Program-made: the position numbers and the translations under genes | In this document: positions 16,631 through 25,777 of the stretch, in pieces | Layout of the letters: the number at the start of each line of letters is the position of its first letter | How positions within the stretch are numbered: position 1 is the first letter of the stretch | The notes under the pieces: generated by a model | What the model saw: only the letters and a program-made list of their open reading frames with translations | What the model was told of the DNA's origin: nothing | Database searches by the model: none | Assembly: GCF_002940665.1 (NCBI RefSeq) | Contig: NZ_MIGY01000003.1 | Span: forward strand, 599,572-663,571 | Direction of reading: 5' to 3' | Length of the DNA: 64,000 nt | Source: Xanthomonas arboricola | Lineage (GTDB): Bacteria > Pseudomonadota > Gammaproteobacteria > Xanthomonadales > Xanthomonadaceae

Positions 16631-19273
16631 CTAGTGCGCTTGCGGTGCTGATGTTGCTTTCAACGCATCTGGATTCCCGACTCCCGATTCCCGGCTCTCA
16701 AGAAAATCCTGCGCAAACCGTTGCAGCACGCCGCCGGCCTCGTAGATCGACGCTTCTTCGGCGGTGTCCAGGCGGCAGGTGACCGGCACCTGCACCTGCT
16801 CGCCGTTGCGCCGATGGATCGCCAGCGTCAGCGTGGCACCCGGCGTGCGCTCGCCGACCACATCGAAGGTCTCGCTGCCGTCGATGCCCAGCGTCTTGCG
16901 ATCGGTGCCGGGCCTGAACTCCAGCGGCAACACGCCCATGCCGATCAGATTGGTGCGATGGATCCGCTCGAAGCCTTCGGCCACGATCACCTCCACCCCG
17001 GCCAGACGCACGCCCTTGGCGGCCCAGTCGCGCGAGGAGCCCTGGCCGTAATCGGCACCGGCGATGATGATCAGCGGCTGCTTGCGCATCATGTAGGTTT
17101 CGATCGCCTCCCACATGCGCAGCACCTGTCCTTCCGGTTCCAGCCGCGCCAGTGAACCGGCGGTGACCTGTCCATCGATCACCGCCATTTCGTTGACCAG
17201 CTTGGGGTTGGCGAAAGTGGCGCGCTGCGCGGTGAGGTGGTCGCCGCGATGGGTGGCGTAGGAATTGAAGTCTTCCTCCGGCACGCCCATCTGCGCCAGG
17301 TATTGCCCGGCCGCGCTGCCGGCCAGGATCGCATTCGACGGCGACAGATGGTCGGTGGTGATGTTGTCGCCCAGCACCGCCAACGGGCGCAGGCCCTGCA
17401 GGCTGCGTGCACCGGCAAGCGCGCCTTCCCAGTACGGCGGGCGCCGGATGTAGGTGCTGGCCGGCCGCCAGTCGTACAACGGACTGACGCGGATGCCCTG
17501 CCCCACGCTGCGCTTGAACATGGGGTCGTAGACGCTGCGGAAGTGCTCCGGCTTGACGCTGCGCGCCACCACCGCATCGATCTCCGCATCGCTCGGCCAC
17601 AGGTCCTTGAGCGTCACCGCCACGCCATCGGCATCCACGCCCAGCACATCCTTTTCGATATCGAAGCGCACCGTCCCGGCGATGGCATAGGCGATCACCA
17701 ACGGCGGCGATGCCAGAAACGCCTGCTTCGCATACGGATGGATGCGCCCGTCGAAATTGCGGTTGCCCGACAACACTGCGGTGGCATACAGGTCACGGTC
17801 GATGATTTCCTGCTGGATCGCAGGATCCAGCGCGCCGCTCATGCCGTTACAGGTCGTGCAGGCAAACGCGACGATGCCAAAGCCCAGCTGTTCCAGCTCG
17901 CCCAGCAACCCGGCCTCTTCCAGGTACAACTGCACCGCCTTGGAGCCCGGCGCCAGCGAACTTTTCACCCAGGGTTTGCGCGTCAATCCGCGTGCATTCG
18001 CATTGCGCGCCAGCAAGCCCGCGGCAATGACATTGCGCGGGTTGGAGGTATTGGTGCAGGAGGTGATTGCCGCGATGATCACCGCGCCATCGGGCATCTG
18101 GCCCGGCACCTCGTCCCAGACGCCGGCAATGCCGCGCTCGGCCAGCTCGCTGGTGGCCACGCGCTTGTGCGGATTGGACGGCCCGGCCATGTTGCGCACC
18201 ACGCTCGACAGGTCGAACTGCAGCACACGCTCGTATTGCGCAGTGACCAGGTCATCCGCCCACAGGCCGGTCTGGCGCGCGTAGGTCTCCACTAAGGCAA
18301 CCTGAGCGTCCTCGCGTCCGGTCAGGCGCAGGTAATCCAACGTCTGCTGGTCGATATAGAACATTGCCGCAGTGGCACCGAATTCCGGCGTCATGTTGGA
18401 GATGGTCGCGCGATCGCCGATGGTCAGCGCGCTGGCGCCGGCCCCGTAGAACTCCAGATAGGCACCGACCACACGTTGCTGGCGCAGGAACTCGGTCAGG
18501 GCCAGCACGATGTCGGTGGCGGTGATGCCGGGCGCCGGCCGGCCCAGCAGTTCCACACCGATGATGTCGGGCAGGCGCATCCACGACGCGCGCCCCAGCA
18601 TCACGTTTTCCGCTTCCAGCCCGCCCACGCCCACTGCGATCACACCCAGCGCATCCACATGCGGGGTGTGGCTGTCGGTGCCTACGCAGGTATCCGGGAA
18701 CGCCACGCCATCGAGCGTGTAGATCACCGGCGACATCTTCTCCAGATTGATCTGATGCATGATCCCGTTGCCCGGCGGAATCACTTCCATGTTTTCGAAT
18801 GCGCGCTTGGTCCATTCGATGAAGTGGAAGCGGTCGGCGTTGCGGCGATCTTCCACGCTGCGATTCTTGGCAAAGGCCTGCTTGTCGAAACCAGCGTACT
18901 CCACCGCCAGCGAGTGATCGACGATCAACTGCACCGGCACCACCGGGTTGACCTGCGCCGGGTCGCCGCCCTGCTCGGCGATCGCATCGCGCAGCCCGGC
19001 CAGGTCGACCAGCGCGGTCTGCCCCAGGATGTCGTGACAGACCACACGCGCCGGAAACCACGGAAAATCCAGGTCGCGCTTGCGCTCGATCAGCTGGCAC
19101 AGGTAGGCCTCCAGCATCTGCGGTTCGGCGCGCCGCACCAGATTTTCCGCATGCACACGTGCGGTGTACGGCAGCGTTGCGTAGGCGCCGGGTTGCAGCG
19201 CATCCACGGCGGCGCGTGCATCGAAGTAGTCCAACGAGGTGCCCGGCAAGGGCTTGCGGTACTGGCTGTTCAT
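16631..19273 (-). CDS. acnD: Fe/S-dependent 2-methylcitrate dehydratase AcnD
   Basis: An 880-residue aconitase-family enzyme that dehydrates 2-methylcitrate to 2-methylaconitate. [4Fe-4S] ligands are visible as SCTN (AITSCTNTSNPRN) and CTTC (FACTTCNGMSG). Substrate-binding motifs include GTDSHTPHVDALG, and the swivel domain contains YGQGSSRDWAAKG. AcnD replaces PrpD in operons that also carry PrpF, exactly as here. The extreme C-terminus (ESRESGVGNPDAL) is encoded by GGGAATC-like heptamer repeats and looks like a recent read-through extension. It is oriented with prpC, 190 bases upstream. Confidence 0.96.
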   Translation of the reverse strand: MNSQYRKPLPGTSLDYFDARAAVDALQPGAYATLPYTARVHAENLVRRAEPQMLEAYLCQLIERKRDLDFPWFPARVVCHDILGQTALVDLAGLRDAIAEQGGDPAQVNPVVPVQLIVDHSLAVEYAGFDKQAFAKNRSVEDRRNADRFHFIEWTKRAFENMEVIPPGNGIMHQINLEKMSPVIYTLDGVAFPDTCVGTDSHTPHVDALGVIAVGVGGLEAENVMLGRASWMRLPDIIGVELLGRPAPGITATDIVLALTEFLRQQRVVGAYLEFYGAGASALTIGDRATISNMTPEFGATAAMFYIDQQTLDYLRLTGREDAQVALVETYARQTGLWADDLVTAQYERVLQFDLSSVVRNMAGPSNPHKRVATSELAERGIAGVWDEVPGQMPDGAVIIAAITSCTNTSNPRNVIAAGLLARNANARGLTRKPWVKSSLAPGSKAVQLYLEEAGLLGELEQLGFGIVAFACTTCNGMSGALDPAIQQEIIDRDLYATAVLSGNRNFDGRIHPYAKQAFLASPPLVIAYAIAGTVRFDIEKDVLGVDADGVAVTLKDLWPSDAEIDAVVARSVKPEHFRSVYDPMFKRSVGQGIRVSPLYDWRPASTYIRRPPYWEGALAGARSLQGLRPLAVLGDNITTDHLSPSNAILAGSAAGQYLAQMGVPEEDFNSYATHRGDHLTAQRATFANPKLVNEMAVIDGQVTAGSLARLEPEGQVLRMWEAIETYMMRKQPLIIIAGADYGQGSSRDWAAKGVRLAGVEVIVAEGFERIHRTNLIGMGVLPLEFRPGTDRKTLGIDGSETFDVVGERTPGATLTLAIHRRNGEQVQVPVTCRLDTAEEASIYEAGGVLQRFAQDFLESRESGVGNPDALKATSAPQAH

Positions 19274-19306
19274 GGCTGGCGATATCGAAGCGGGCGGGGG
19301 TATTTC

Positions 19307-19348
19307 GGGAATCGGGAATCGGGAATCGGGAATCGGGAATCGGGAATC
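19307..19348. repeat. GGGAATC heptamer tandem array (six units)
   Basis: Six perfect head-to-tail copies of GGGAATC lie in the prpC-acnD gap, 34 bases upstream of the acnD start. Diverged copies occur in several other gaps (16564-16630, 16670-16700, 35260-35285, 44870-44960, 45560-45660). Copy number could vary between strains. Confidence 0.85.
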
Positions 19349-19407
19349 GGATCAGGGTTTCAGGCACCGATGATTTTTGCCATCTCTCATTGCGCTTTCG
19401 TGAGCTC

Positions 19408-19434
19408 GATCGCCTTCATTGAACGAAGGCGATC
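19408..19434. terminator. Hairpin downstream of prpC
   Basis: A perfect 10-bp stem GATCGCCTTC / GAAGGCGATC with a 7-base loop, 30 bases past the prpC stop. No T-run follows on the minus strand. It may therefore be an RNA-stabilising or attenuating hairpin rather than a strong terminator between prpC and acnD. Confidence 0.45.
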
Positions 19435-19463
19435 AGCGGATTAATCCAACCGCTGGCGCGTCC

Positions 19464-20618
19464 TCAGGAACGCTGATCCAGCGGTACGAAGACCTGATCT
19501 TCCGGGCCGGTGTAATTGGCCGAGGGACGAATGATCTTGCCGTCCATGCGCTGCTCGATGATGTGCGCGCTCCACCCGGCAGTGCGCGCCAGCACGAACA
19601 GCGGCGTAAACATCGCCGTCGGCACGCCCATCATGTGGTAGCTCACCGCACTGAACCAATCCAGGTTCGGGAACATCTTCTTGATGTCCCACATCACCGT
19701 CTCCAGGCGCTCGGCGATGTCGTACATCTTGCGGCTGCCCTGCTCGTCAGAGAGTTCGCGCGCCACGTCCTTGATCACCTTGTTGCGCGGATCGGACACG
19801 GTGTAGACCGGGTGCCCGAAGCCGATCACCACTTCCTTGCGTTCAACACGCGCCTTGATGTCGGCCTCGGCCTCGTCCGGGGTGTCGTAGCGCTTCTGCA
19901 CCTCGAAGGCCACCTCGTTGGCGCCGCCATGCTTGGGACCGCGCAATGCGCCGATGCCGCCGGCGATGGCGCTGTACATGTCGCTGCCGGTGCCGGCGAT
20001 CACCCGGCTTGCAAACGTGGAGGCATTGAACTCGTGTTCGGCGTACAGGATCAGGCTGGTGTGCATCGCACGCACCCACGAGTCCTTCGGCGCAAACCCG
20101 TGCAGCAGATGCAGGAAGTGCCCGCCGATCGAGTCGTCGTCGGTTTCCACCTCGATGCGCTTGCCGTTGTGGCTGTAGTGGTACCAGTACAGCAGCATTG
20201 ATCCCAGCGAGGCCATCAGCTTGTCGGCGATATCGCGCGCGCCGGGATGATTGTGATCGTCCTTCTCCGGCTGCAGGCAACCCAGCACCGACACGCCAGT
20301 GCGCATCACATCCATCGGATGCGCCGACGGCGGCAGCTGCTCCAGTGCGGTTTTCACTGCCGCCGGCACGCCGCGCAGCGAACGCAGCTTGGCCTTGTAG
20401 CCGCGCAGTTCGCCGTTGTTGGGCAGCTTGCCGTGCACCAGCAGATAGGCAATTTCCTCAAACTCGCTGGTGGTGGCCAGATCCAGGATGTCGTAGCCGC
20501 GGTAATGCAGATCGTTGCCGCTGCGGCCCACCGTGCACAGCGCGGTGTTGCCTGCAGCAGTGCCGGACAGTGCGACGGATTTCTTCGGCTTGAAGCCGGG
20601 ATTGACGGTGTCGTTCAT
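19464..20618 (-). CDS. prpC: 2-methylcitrate synthase
   Basis: A 384-residue citrate-synthase-fold enzyme condensing propionyl-CoA with oxaloacetate. Active-site regions are visible: [12 protein letters not shown] (His), [15 protein letters not shown] (His) and [12 protein letters not shown], with the catalytic Asp nearer the C-terminus. The opening [20 protein letters not shown] fits 2-methylcitrate synthases better than citrate synthase. The start is ATG 20618; the open frame extends five codons further. Its place in a prp cluster settles the assignment. The gap to prpB is 75 bases and likely transcribed through. Confidence 0.95.
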   Translation of the reverse strand: MNDTVNPGFKPKKSVALSGTAAGNTALCTVGRSGNDLHYRGYDILDLATTSEFEEIAYLLVHGKLPNNGELRGYKAKLRSLRGVPAAVKTALEQLPPSAHPMDVMRTGVSVLGCLQPEKDDHNHPGARDIADKLMASLGSMLLYWYHYSHNGKRIEVETDDDSIGGHFLHLLHGFAPKDSWVRAMHTSLILYAEHEFNASTFASRVIAGTGSDMYSAIAGGIGALRGPKHGGANEVAFEVQKRYDTPDEAEADIKARVERKEVVIGFGHPVYTVSDPRNKVIKDVARELSDEQGSRKMYDIAERLETVMWDIKKMFPNLDWFSAVSYHMMGVPTAMFTPLFVLARTAGWSAHIIEQRMDGKIIRPSANYTGPEDQVFVPLDQRS

Positions 20619-20693
20619 GCGATGCGCTCCCAAACGGTGTCGTGTTGCGGTGTCACGGATGAAATTGCGGAACCTGCACGCGGCAAGGCGCGA

Positions 20694-21590
20694 TCATGCG
20701 CCTTTGCGTGCAAACAACGCGTCCAGGCGCTGCTCGTAGCCGTGGTAGCCGATGCGCTCGTACAGCTCCTCGCGCGTCTGCATGGTGTCCAGCACGGCCT
20801 GCTGATGGCCATCGCGCCGGATCGCGGTGTAGACCGCCTCGGCCGCCTTGTTGGCTGCGCGGAATGCCGACAGCGGAAACAGCTGGATCGCCACACCGGC
20901 CTGCGCAAGCTGGTCGCGCGTGAACAGCGGTGTCTTGCCAAATTCGGTGATGTTGGCCAGCACCGGCACGCCCACTGCATCGACAAAACGCGTGTAGGTG
21001 TCCAGGTCGTACGCGGCTTCGGCAAAGATGCCGTCGGCACCGGCTTCCACGCAGGCGATCGCACGTTCGATCGCCGCATCCACGCCTTCCATCTGGATCG
21101 CATCGGTGCGCGCAATCAGGAAGAACGCCGCATCGGTCTTGGCATCGGCTGCCGCCTTGACCCGGTCGACCATCTCGGCCTGGCTGACGATCTCCTTGCC
21201 CGGCCGATGTCCGCAACGCTTGGCGCCGACCTGGTCCTCGATATGGCAGCCGGCTGCACCCGCCTTGATCAGCGACTTGATGGTGCGCTCGATATTGAAC
21301 GCGCTCGGCCCAAAGCCGGTGTCTACGTCCACCAGCAGCGGCAGCTCGCAGACATCGGTGATGCGGCGCACGTCGATCAGCACGTCTTCCAGCGTATTGA
21401 TGCCCAGGTCCGGCAACCCCAGCGAACCGGCCGCCACACCGCCGCCAGACAGGTAGATGGCCTGGTAGCCGGCACGCTGCGCCAGCAGCGCATGGTTGGC
21501 ATTGATCGCGCCGATCACCTGCAGCGGCGATTCGGCAGCCAACGCCGCGCGGAAGCGCGTGCCGGCGGAAGCGGTGGATGAGGACGTCAT
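20694..21590 (-). CDS. prpB: 2-methylisocitrate lyase
   Basis: A 298-residue isocitrate-lyase-superfamily enzyme cleaving 2-methylisocitrate to pyruvate and succinate, the last step of the propionate cycle. The catalytic KRCGH loop ([12 protein letters not shown]), the metal-binding DVDTGFG region and the IARTDA motif are present. The start is ATG 21590 ([17 protein letters not shown]). The open frame continues upstream, but that stretch contains the sigma-54 promoter. It is the first gene of the operon, divergent from prpR. Confidence 0.96.
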   Translation of the reverse strand: MTSSSTASAGTRFRAALAAESPLQVIGAINANHALLAQRAGYQAIYLSGGGVAAGSLGLPDLGINTLEDVLIDVRRITDVCELPLLVDVDTGFGPSAFNIERTIKSLIKAGAAGCHIEDQVGAKRCGHRPGKEIVSQAEMVDRVKAAADAKTDAAFFLIARTDAIQMEGVDAAIERAIACVEAGADGIFAEAAYDLDTYTRFVDAVGVPVLANITEFGKTPLFTRDQLAQAGVAIQLFPLSAFRAANKAAEAVYTAIRRDGHQQAVLDTMQTREELYERIGYHGYEQRLDALFARKGA

Positions 21591-21621
21591 GGCGATTCCA
21601 GAGTTGGGATGCGGGATAGAG

Positions 21622-21639
21622 CGCAAATGGCATGCCAAC
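21622..21639 (-). promoter_or_regulatory. Sigma-54 (-24/-12) promoter of the prpB operon
   Basis: The minus strand reads TTGGCATGCCATTTGCG. The invariant GG and GC are separated by exactly 10 bases, and the rest fits the consensus TGGCACG-N4-TTGCW closely. It lies 32-49 bases upstream of the prpB start. The divergent regulator has the GAFTGA loop required to activate RpoN, so promoter and activator corroborate each other. Confidence 0.88.
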
Positions 21640-21678
21640 GCCAAGCCATTGATTCGACTGGACCAGCTAGCGCCGAAT

Positions 21679-21726
21679 GTTGCAATACTGCAACGCGCCA
21701 AGCACGATGCAACATCCCTGCAACGC
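21679..21726. promoter_or_regulatory. Candidate PrpR operator: palindrome plus direct half-sites
   Basis: A perfect palindrome GTTGCA-ATAC-TGCAAC spans 21679-21694, and a second pair of TGCAAC half-sites occurs at about 21708-21726. These lie about 45-90 bases upstream of the -24/-12 element and just before the prpR start, the expected place for an enhancer-binding-protein site that could also autoregulate prpR. The binding assignment is inference. Confidence 0.55.
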
Positions 21727-21736
21727 GACGCCACCG

Positions 21737-23344
21737 ATGCGCAGCCCCCGATTTATCGAGCCGACGGAGACCTCTGGCCCCGTCATCTGGACCGTCAGCG
21801 TCTCTCGCCTGACCGGCCTGCTGGCCGACGTCATCCCCGAGTTCGACCAGCGCGCGCGCATCGAGCAGGTCAACCTCGGCTTTGCCGAGGCGGTGGAGGT
21901 CATCGGCCAGCGCCTGCGCCGCGAGCGCTGCGACGTGCTGGTCGCCGGCGGCTCCAACGCCGCCTATCTGCGCAGCCGGCTCGCATTGCCACTGGCGCCG
22001 ATCCAGGCCACCGGATTCGATCTGATGGAAGCGCTGGCGCGCGCACGCCGCATCGCACCGCGCATCGGCGTGGTCACCCATGCCACCGACGTGCCCTCAT
22101 TCCGCGCGTTTCAGGACAGCTTCGACCTGGACATCGAACATCGTCGCTTCGTCACCGCCGAGGACGCGCGCGACTGCATCGCCGACCTGCGTGCCAGCGG
22201 CATCCAGGTCATCGTCGGCACCGGCATGGCGATCGATTTCGCCGAGCAGGCCGGCTTGCCCGGGGTACTGCTGTATTCGGCAGATTCGGTCCGCCTGGCA
22301 CTCGAGCACGCCATCGCGCTGGGGAGCGCACCCGGCAACGATCACTCCGCCAGCCGCACCGGCACCCGACGGGTACGGCGCACCGACGCATTGCTGGGCG
22401 ACGATGCTGCAATCACGCAGGTGCGCGAGCTGGTGCAGCTGTACGCCCCACATCCGGGCACCGTGCTGATCAGCGGCGAGACCGGCACCGGCAAGGAACT
22501 GGTCGCACGCCAGTTGCATGCCGGCAGCCGCCGGCGTGGCCGCTTCGTCGCCATCAACTGCGGTGCCATCAGCGAGTCGTTGCTGGAGGCGGAATTGTTC
22601 GGCTACAGCGACGGCGCCTTTACCGGCGCACGCCGCGGCGGCCATGTCGGCCTGATCGAAGCCGCGCAGGACGGCACGCTGTTTCTCGACGAAATCGGCG
22701 AACTGCCGATGCCGCTGCAGACACGCCTGCTACGCGTGCTGGAAGAGCGCGAAGTGCTGCGGGTTGGCGCCACCCTGCCGGTCGCCGTGGACGTGCGCGT
22801 GGTCGCCGCCAGCCTGCAGCCGCTGCAGGCACTGGTCGAGCAAGGATGCTTCCGCCGCGACCTCTTCTATCGCCTGGCAGCGCTACGCATCGCCCTGCCG
22901 CCACTGCGCAACCGCCCCGACGAGATCGCCTTGTTGCTGGCGCATTACTTCCAGCACCTCGGCAACATGCCTTCCCCGCTGTCATCGATAGCACTGCAGC
23001 GGCTGCAACAGCACGCATGGCCGGGCAACGTGCGCGAATTACGCAATCTGGTCGAGCGCCTGTGCATTCATTGGAAGGCACAACCGCGCCACAGCCTTGA
23101 CCTGGATCAACTGGAACGCTGGGCACCTGAGCTGTTCGAGATGCGCATTGGCGATGGCGATGGCGCAGCAGCACCCGGGCACACCGATCTTGCGAGCTCG
23201 CGCCTGCAACTCACCGCAGCGGCGGTCCGCGCAGCGCTCGATCGCGCAAACGGCAATCGCGCCCTCGCCGCACAGGCACTGGGCGTCTCGCGCACGACGT
23301 TGTGGCGCTGGATGCAGGCACACGCAGCGGCATCGCGGGATTGA
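21737..23344 (+). CDS. prpR: Sigma-54-dependent activator of propionate catabolism PrpR
   Basis: A 535-residue enhancer-binding protein. The N-terminal PrpR_N sensor domain (about 1-190), thought to bind 2-methylcitrate, is followed by an AAA+ domain. That domain has Walker A GETGTGKE, the sigma-54-contacting GAFTGA loop ([14 protein letters not shown]) and Walker [12 protein letters not shown]. The C-terminus is a Fis-type helix-turn-helix ([21 protein letters not shown]). In-frame ATGs at 21677 and 21707 exist, but the first falls inside the operator palindrome. ATG 21737 ([11 protein letters not shown]) is preferred with moderate certainty. It is divergent from prpB across 146 bases. Confidence 0.93.
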   Translation: MRSPRFIEPTETSGPVIWTVSVSRLTGLLADVIPEFDQRARIEQVNLGFAEAVEVIGQRLRRERCDVLVAGGSNAAYLRSRLALPLAPIQATGFDLMEALARARRIAPRIGVVTHATDVPSFRAFQDSFDLDIEHRRFVTAEDARDCIADLRASGIQVIVGTGMAIDFAEQAGLPGVLLYSADSVRLALEHAIALGSAPGNDHSASRTGTRRVRRTDALLGDDAAITQVRELVQLYAPHPGTVLISGETGTGKELVARQLHAGSRRRGRFVAINCGAISESLLEAELFGYSDGAFTGARRGGHVGLIEAAQDGTLFLDEIGELPMPLQTRLLRVLEEREVLRVGATLPVAVDVRVVAASLQPLQALVEQGCFRRDLFYRLAALRIALPPLRNRPDEIALLLAHYFQHLGNMPSPLSSIALQRLQQHAWPGNVRELRNLVERLCIHWKAQPRHSLDLDQLERWAPELFEMRIGDGDGAAAPGHTDLASSRLQLTAAAVRAALDRANGNRALAAQALGVSRTTLWRWMQAHAAASRD

Positions 23345-23531
23345 GATACAGGCCTCGCCTGGCCGGGCTGCACGCGCAGACCTGTTTCGCGAATCTTCAC
23401 AACGCCAGCCGCGCGCTCGCGGCGACAGGTCATGCGCCGCGTTCCACACGCCGGGGGTGCTGCCCCATTGGTGATGTGATCACACGCAGCGCCGCTATCC
23501 AGCACCCGCCCATTGAACGAGTGCGCAGCGA

Positions 23532-23858
23532 TCACTTGACCCGCATGTACTCGGTATCGCCCGTACTCAGGTGCCCGGTCGCCTGGTCGATCGCATAGTT
23601 GACGGTGCCATCGGCGCCGGACACCTGCAGCACGCCCTTGTTCAAGATCGCCGGATGATTCTTCGTCCTGACGCCGCCGCCGAGCCGCTCCGGCGTGGTA
23701 TCGCGAATGATGAAGCTCTCGCCGTTGTGCTCGATGCTGAGCACGTTCTTATCCGACGTCGTGTTGACCCACCTGCCCACGTACTGCTCGCCCACATCGC
23801 GTGCACAGCCGGCCAGCAACGCCATCGCAACCAGAGCACTTCCAAGCAGCGCCTTCAT
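23532..23858 (-). CDS. Small predicted lipoprotein, function unknown
   Basis: A 108-residue protein beginning MKALLGSALVAMALLAGCAR, a type II signal peptide with lipobox LAGC. The mature part (YVGRWVNTTSDKNVLSIEHNGESFII...) resembles a small lipocalin-like or beta-sandwich fold, but no family is recognised. A good ribosome site (GAAGGAG) precedes ATG 23858, so the longer open frame upstream is not used. It is isolated: prpR ends 187 bases to the left, convergent with it, and tRNA-Val lies 307 bases to the right. The 23859-24098 gap holds nothing recognisable. Confidence 0.8.
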   Translation of the reverse strand: MKALLGSALVAMALLAGCARDVGEQYVGRWVNTTSDKNVLSIEHNGESFIIRDTTPERLGGGVRTKNHPAILNKGVLQVSGADGTVNYAIDQATGHLSTGDTEYMRVK

Positions 23859-24098
23859 CGCCACTCCTTCTTCAACGCGGGGGACTGCAGGATGGCGATT
23901 CGTTCCCGCGCCTGCAACAAGCAGGCACAACCGGATGAACAGGCCTGTCAGCGACTTGAACAAGTCGTTGGGATCAACGGGCTCTGCATCCCACTCGCAC
24001 GGATAGCGGCGACACCTGCGATTTGACGGCATCGGCTGGTCCACATCACTTCAAGCGAGCCAGACGCCCAAGGCGGTTGCAGGAGCGCCTTCAGGAAA

Positions 24099-24124
24099 AC
24101 AAAAAAGCCGGCGCATGGCCGGCT
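24099..24124 (-). terminator. Terminator of the tRNA-Val transcript
   Basis: On the minus strand AGCCGGC / GCCGGCT form a 7-bp stem with a 5-base loop, followed by TTTTTTGTTTT. It lies about 42 bases after the tRNA 3' end. Confidence 0.85.
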
Positions 24125-24165
24125 CTTCTTCTCGCGTTGAAACCCTTGTTGTTGCTGGATTTCGA

Positions 24166-24240
24166 TGGTGGGCGGTACAAGGTTCGAACTTGTGACCCTT
24201 GCCGTGTGAAGGCAATGCTCTACCGCTGAGCTAACCGCCC
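24166..24240 (-). tRNA. tRNA-Val (CAC anticodon)
   Basis: Read on the minus strand, the acceptor stem GGGCGGT / ACCGCCC, D arm (AGCTCAGCGGTAGAGC), anticodon arm TTGCC-TTCACAC-GGCAA and T arm (ACAAG-TTCGAAC-CTTGT) are complete. The 3' CCA is encoded. The loop TTCACAC gives anticodon CAC, reading GUG valine codons. Confidence 0.95.
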
Positions 24241-24257
24241 GGTGACGCGAGCCGCAC

Positions 24258-24285
24258 ATTATAGGGCAGCTGCGGCGATCGTCAA
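24258..24285 (-). promoter_or_regulatory. Sigma-70 promoter of tRNA-Val
   Basis: The minus strand shows TTGACG, a 16-base spacer and a perfect TATAAT, ending 18 bases before the tRNA 5' end. Confidence 0.9.
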
Positions 24286-24467
24286 CAGGTTCATCGGCGA
24301 CGGCGGCAATGCGCTCGAAAACGCCCCATTCCGGTGGCTGGGCGTGGCGCCATGACTCCCTGGCGCGACGCTGTGGCAGTCGATTCGGCGCCGTCAGATG
24401 CCCGATACGCCCGTCGATGCCCCGCGCCAGACAACGGCGATCACGCGCGCGACCGCAGCGCGCCGCA

Positions 24468-24821
24468 TCACATCGTGTGCGTCGGCTTGTCGGAGGTCGT
24501 CAATCCCGCCAGCAGCGTCTCGATCTTGTTGCGCACGCTCTCGCCTTCCTGGCCGTCCGGGAACTGCACGCCGATGCCGGCGGCGCGGTTGCCCTGCGCA
24601 CCGGCCGGGGTGGTCCAGATGACCTTGCCGGCAACCGGCAGGCGTTCGCTGGAGTCCGGCAGGGTCAGCAGCAGGAAGACTTCGTCGCCGAGCATGTAGC
24701 GCTTGGGCGTGGGCACGAAGATGCCGCCACCTTTCACGAACGGCATGTAGGCACTGTAGAGCGCCGGCTTGTCCTTCAACGCCAGCGACAAAATGCCCTG
24801 GCGTGCATTCATTGCACTCAT
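24468..24821 (-). CDS. pilZ: PilZ-domain type IV pilus assembly protein
   Basis: A 117-residue single-domain PilZ protein needed for type IV pilus biogenesis and twitching. The N-terminal region (MNARQGILSLALKDKPALYSAYMPFVKGGGIFVPTPKRYMLG) matches the pilus PilZ family. It lacks the RxxxR and DxSxxG c-di-GMP-binding motifs of other PilZ domains, in line with the known Xanthomonas protein, which works by binding FimX and PilB. ATG 24821 overlaps the holB stop by four bases (ATGA), so translation is coupled. The pilZ-holB-mltG order is conserved in gammaproteobacteria. The 24286-24467 gap shows no gene. Confidence 0.94.
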   Translation of the reverse strand: MSAMNARQGILSLALKDKPALYSAYMPFVKGGGIFVPTPKRYMLGDEVFLLLTLPDSSERLPVAGKVIWTTPAGAQGNRAAGIGVQFPDGQEGESVRNKIETLLAGLTTSDKPTHTM

Positions 24822-25777
24822 CGAGTTCCCCTAGAACGTGCCGGACGCTCTCCCTCGCGCCAGGCCAGCAACAATTCCGTCACCGCCAGATCGGCGCGGA
24901 CGGTGGTGCGCAGCAGGTCGCGGGTGCGATTGGCGGCGTCGAACCAGGTCGCCAGCTTGTGCAACCGCGATGGATCGGTCAAGCCGGCCGATGCCTGTGC
25001 CAGCGCAAGGTCCGCCGCGTGGCGCAGCCGTTGGTCGGCCTGGCCGTCGTTGGTCCAGCGCTGCGCAACCTCCACTGCGCCGGCGCGCCCGGCGGCGATC
25101 TGTTCCAGGTCCTGCGCCACCGCGCGCCGCACCGCCAGGCCATCCTCGCGCAGCCACTGCGCCGCAAGCCCCGGATGACCGCGCGCGGCGTCCAGCGCTT
25201 CCTGCGCAGCCCGCTCGTCGACGCCCTGCGACAGCAGCCAGGCCAGCGCCTCGTGCGCGGGCGGCAGCTTGAATTCCAGCCGCTGGCAGCGGCTGCGGAT
25301 GGTCGCCGGCAAGCGTGCCGGCTGCGCGCTGATCAGCCACAGGTAGCGCCCCGGCGAGGGTTCTTCCAGCGTCTTGAGCAGCGCGTTACAGGCAGCGCGA
25401 TTGATCGCATCGGCCGGGTCGACGATCACGATCTGGGCGATGCCGTACTGCGGGGTCAACGAGAGCTTTTGCGAAATCTCGCGCACCTGCTCGATCACGA
25501 TCTCGGTGCGCAGTTTGTCGCCGGTGCGGTTGGGAATGAACGAGATCAGCTGCAGGTCCGGGTGAGTTCCGGCGGCGATCAGCTGCCGGCTGCGCTGCGC
25601 CAGCGCCGGGTCCGGCGAGCTGGCCAGCACGTGCTCGGCCAGCGCCAGGGCCACCGCACGCTTGCCCAGGCCATCCGGCCCGCAGATCAGCAGGCCGTGC
25701 CCGAGCCGGCCGGCGTCCAGTGCCGCCAGCGTCTGGTCGTAGGCGCGCTGCTGCCAGGGTGAAAACGCAGTGGTCAT
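24818..25777 (-). CDS. holB: DNA polymerase III delta-prime subunit
   Basis: A 319-residue clamp-loader subunit. P-loop-like GPDGLGKRAVALALAEH, the sensor region ALLKTLEEPSPGRYLWLISAQPARLPATIRSRCQ with the SRC motif, and a helical collar at the C-terminus are all visible. The zinc module usually found after helix 1 is cysteine-free here (SSPDPALAQRSRQLIAAGTHPD, no Cys, written in part). Zinc therefore cannot be bound there. It overlaps pilZ and mltG by four bases each, giving a tightly coupled operon. tmk, which often lies between mltG and holB, is absent from this spot. Confidence 0.93.
   Translation of the reverse strand: MTTAFSPWQQRAYDQTLAALDAGRLGHGLLICGPDGLGKRAVALALAEHVLASSPDPALAQRSRQLIAAGTHPDLQLISFIPNRTGDKLRTEIVIEQVREISQKLSLTPQYGIAQIVIVDPADAINRAACNALLKTLEEPSPGRYLWLISAQPARLPATIRSRCQRLEFKLPPAHEALAWLLSQGVDERAAQEALDAARGHPGLAAQWLREDGLAVRRAVAQDLEQIAAGRAGAVEVAQRWTNDGQADQRLRHAADLALAQASAGLTDPSRLHKLATWFDAANRTRDLLRTTVRADLAVTELLLAWREGERPARSRGTR

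Noticed and set aside
19307..19348. Possible CRISPR-like short repeat array
   Set aside because: The units are 7 bases with no spacers; it is a simple tandem repeat. No CRISPR array or cas gene is present in the window.
23859..24044. Upstream extension of the small lipoprotein frame
   Set aside because: It would bury the signal peptide, and GAAGGAG precedes the internal ATG at 23858.
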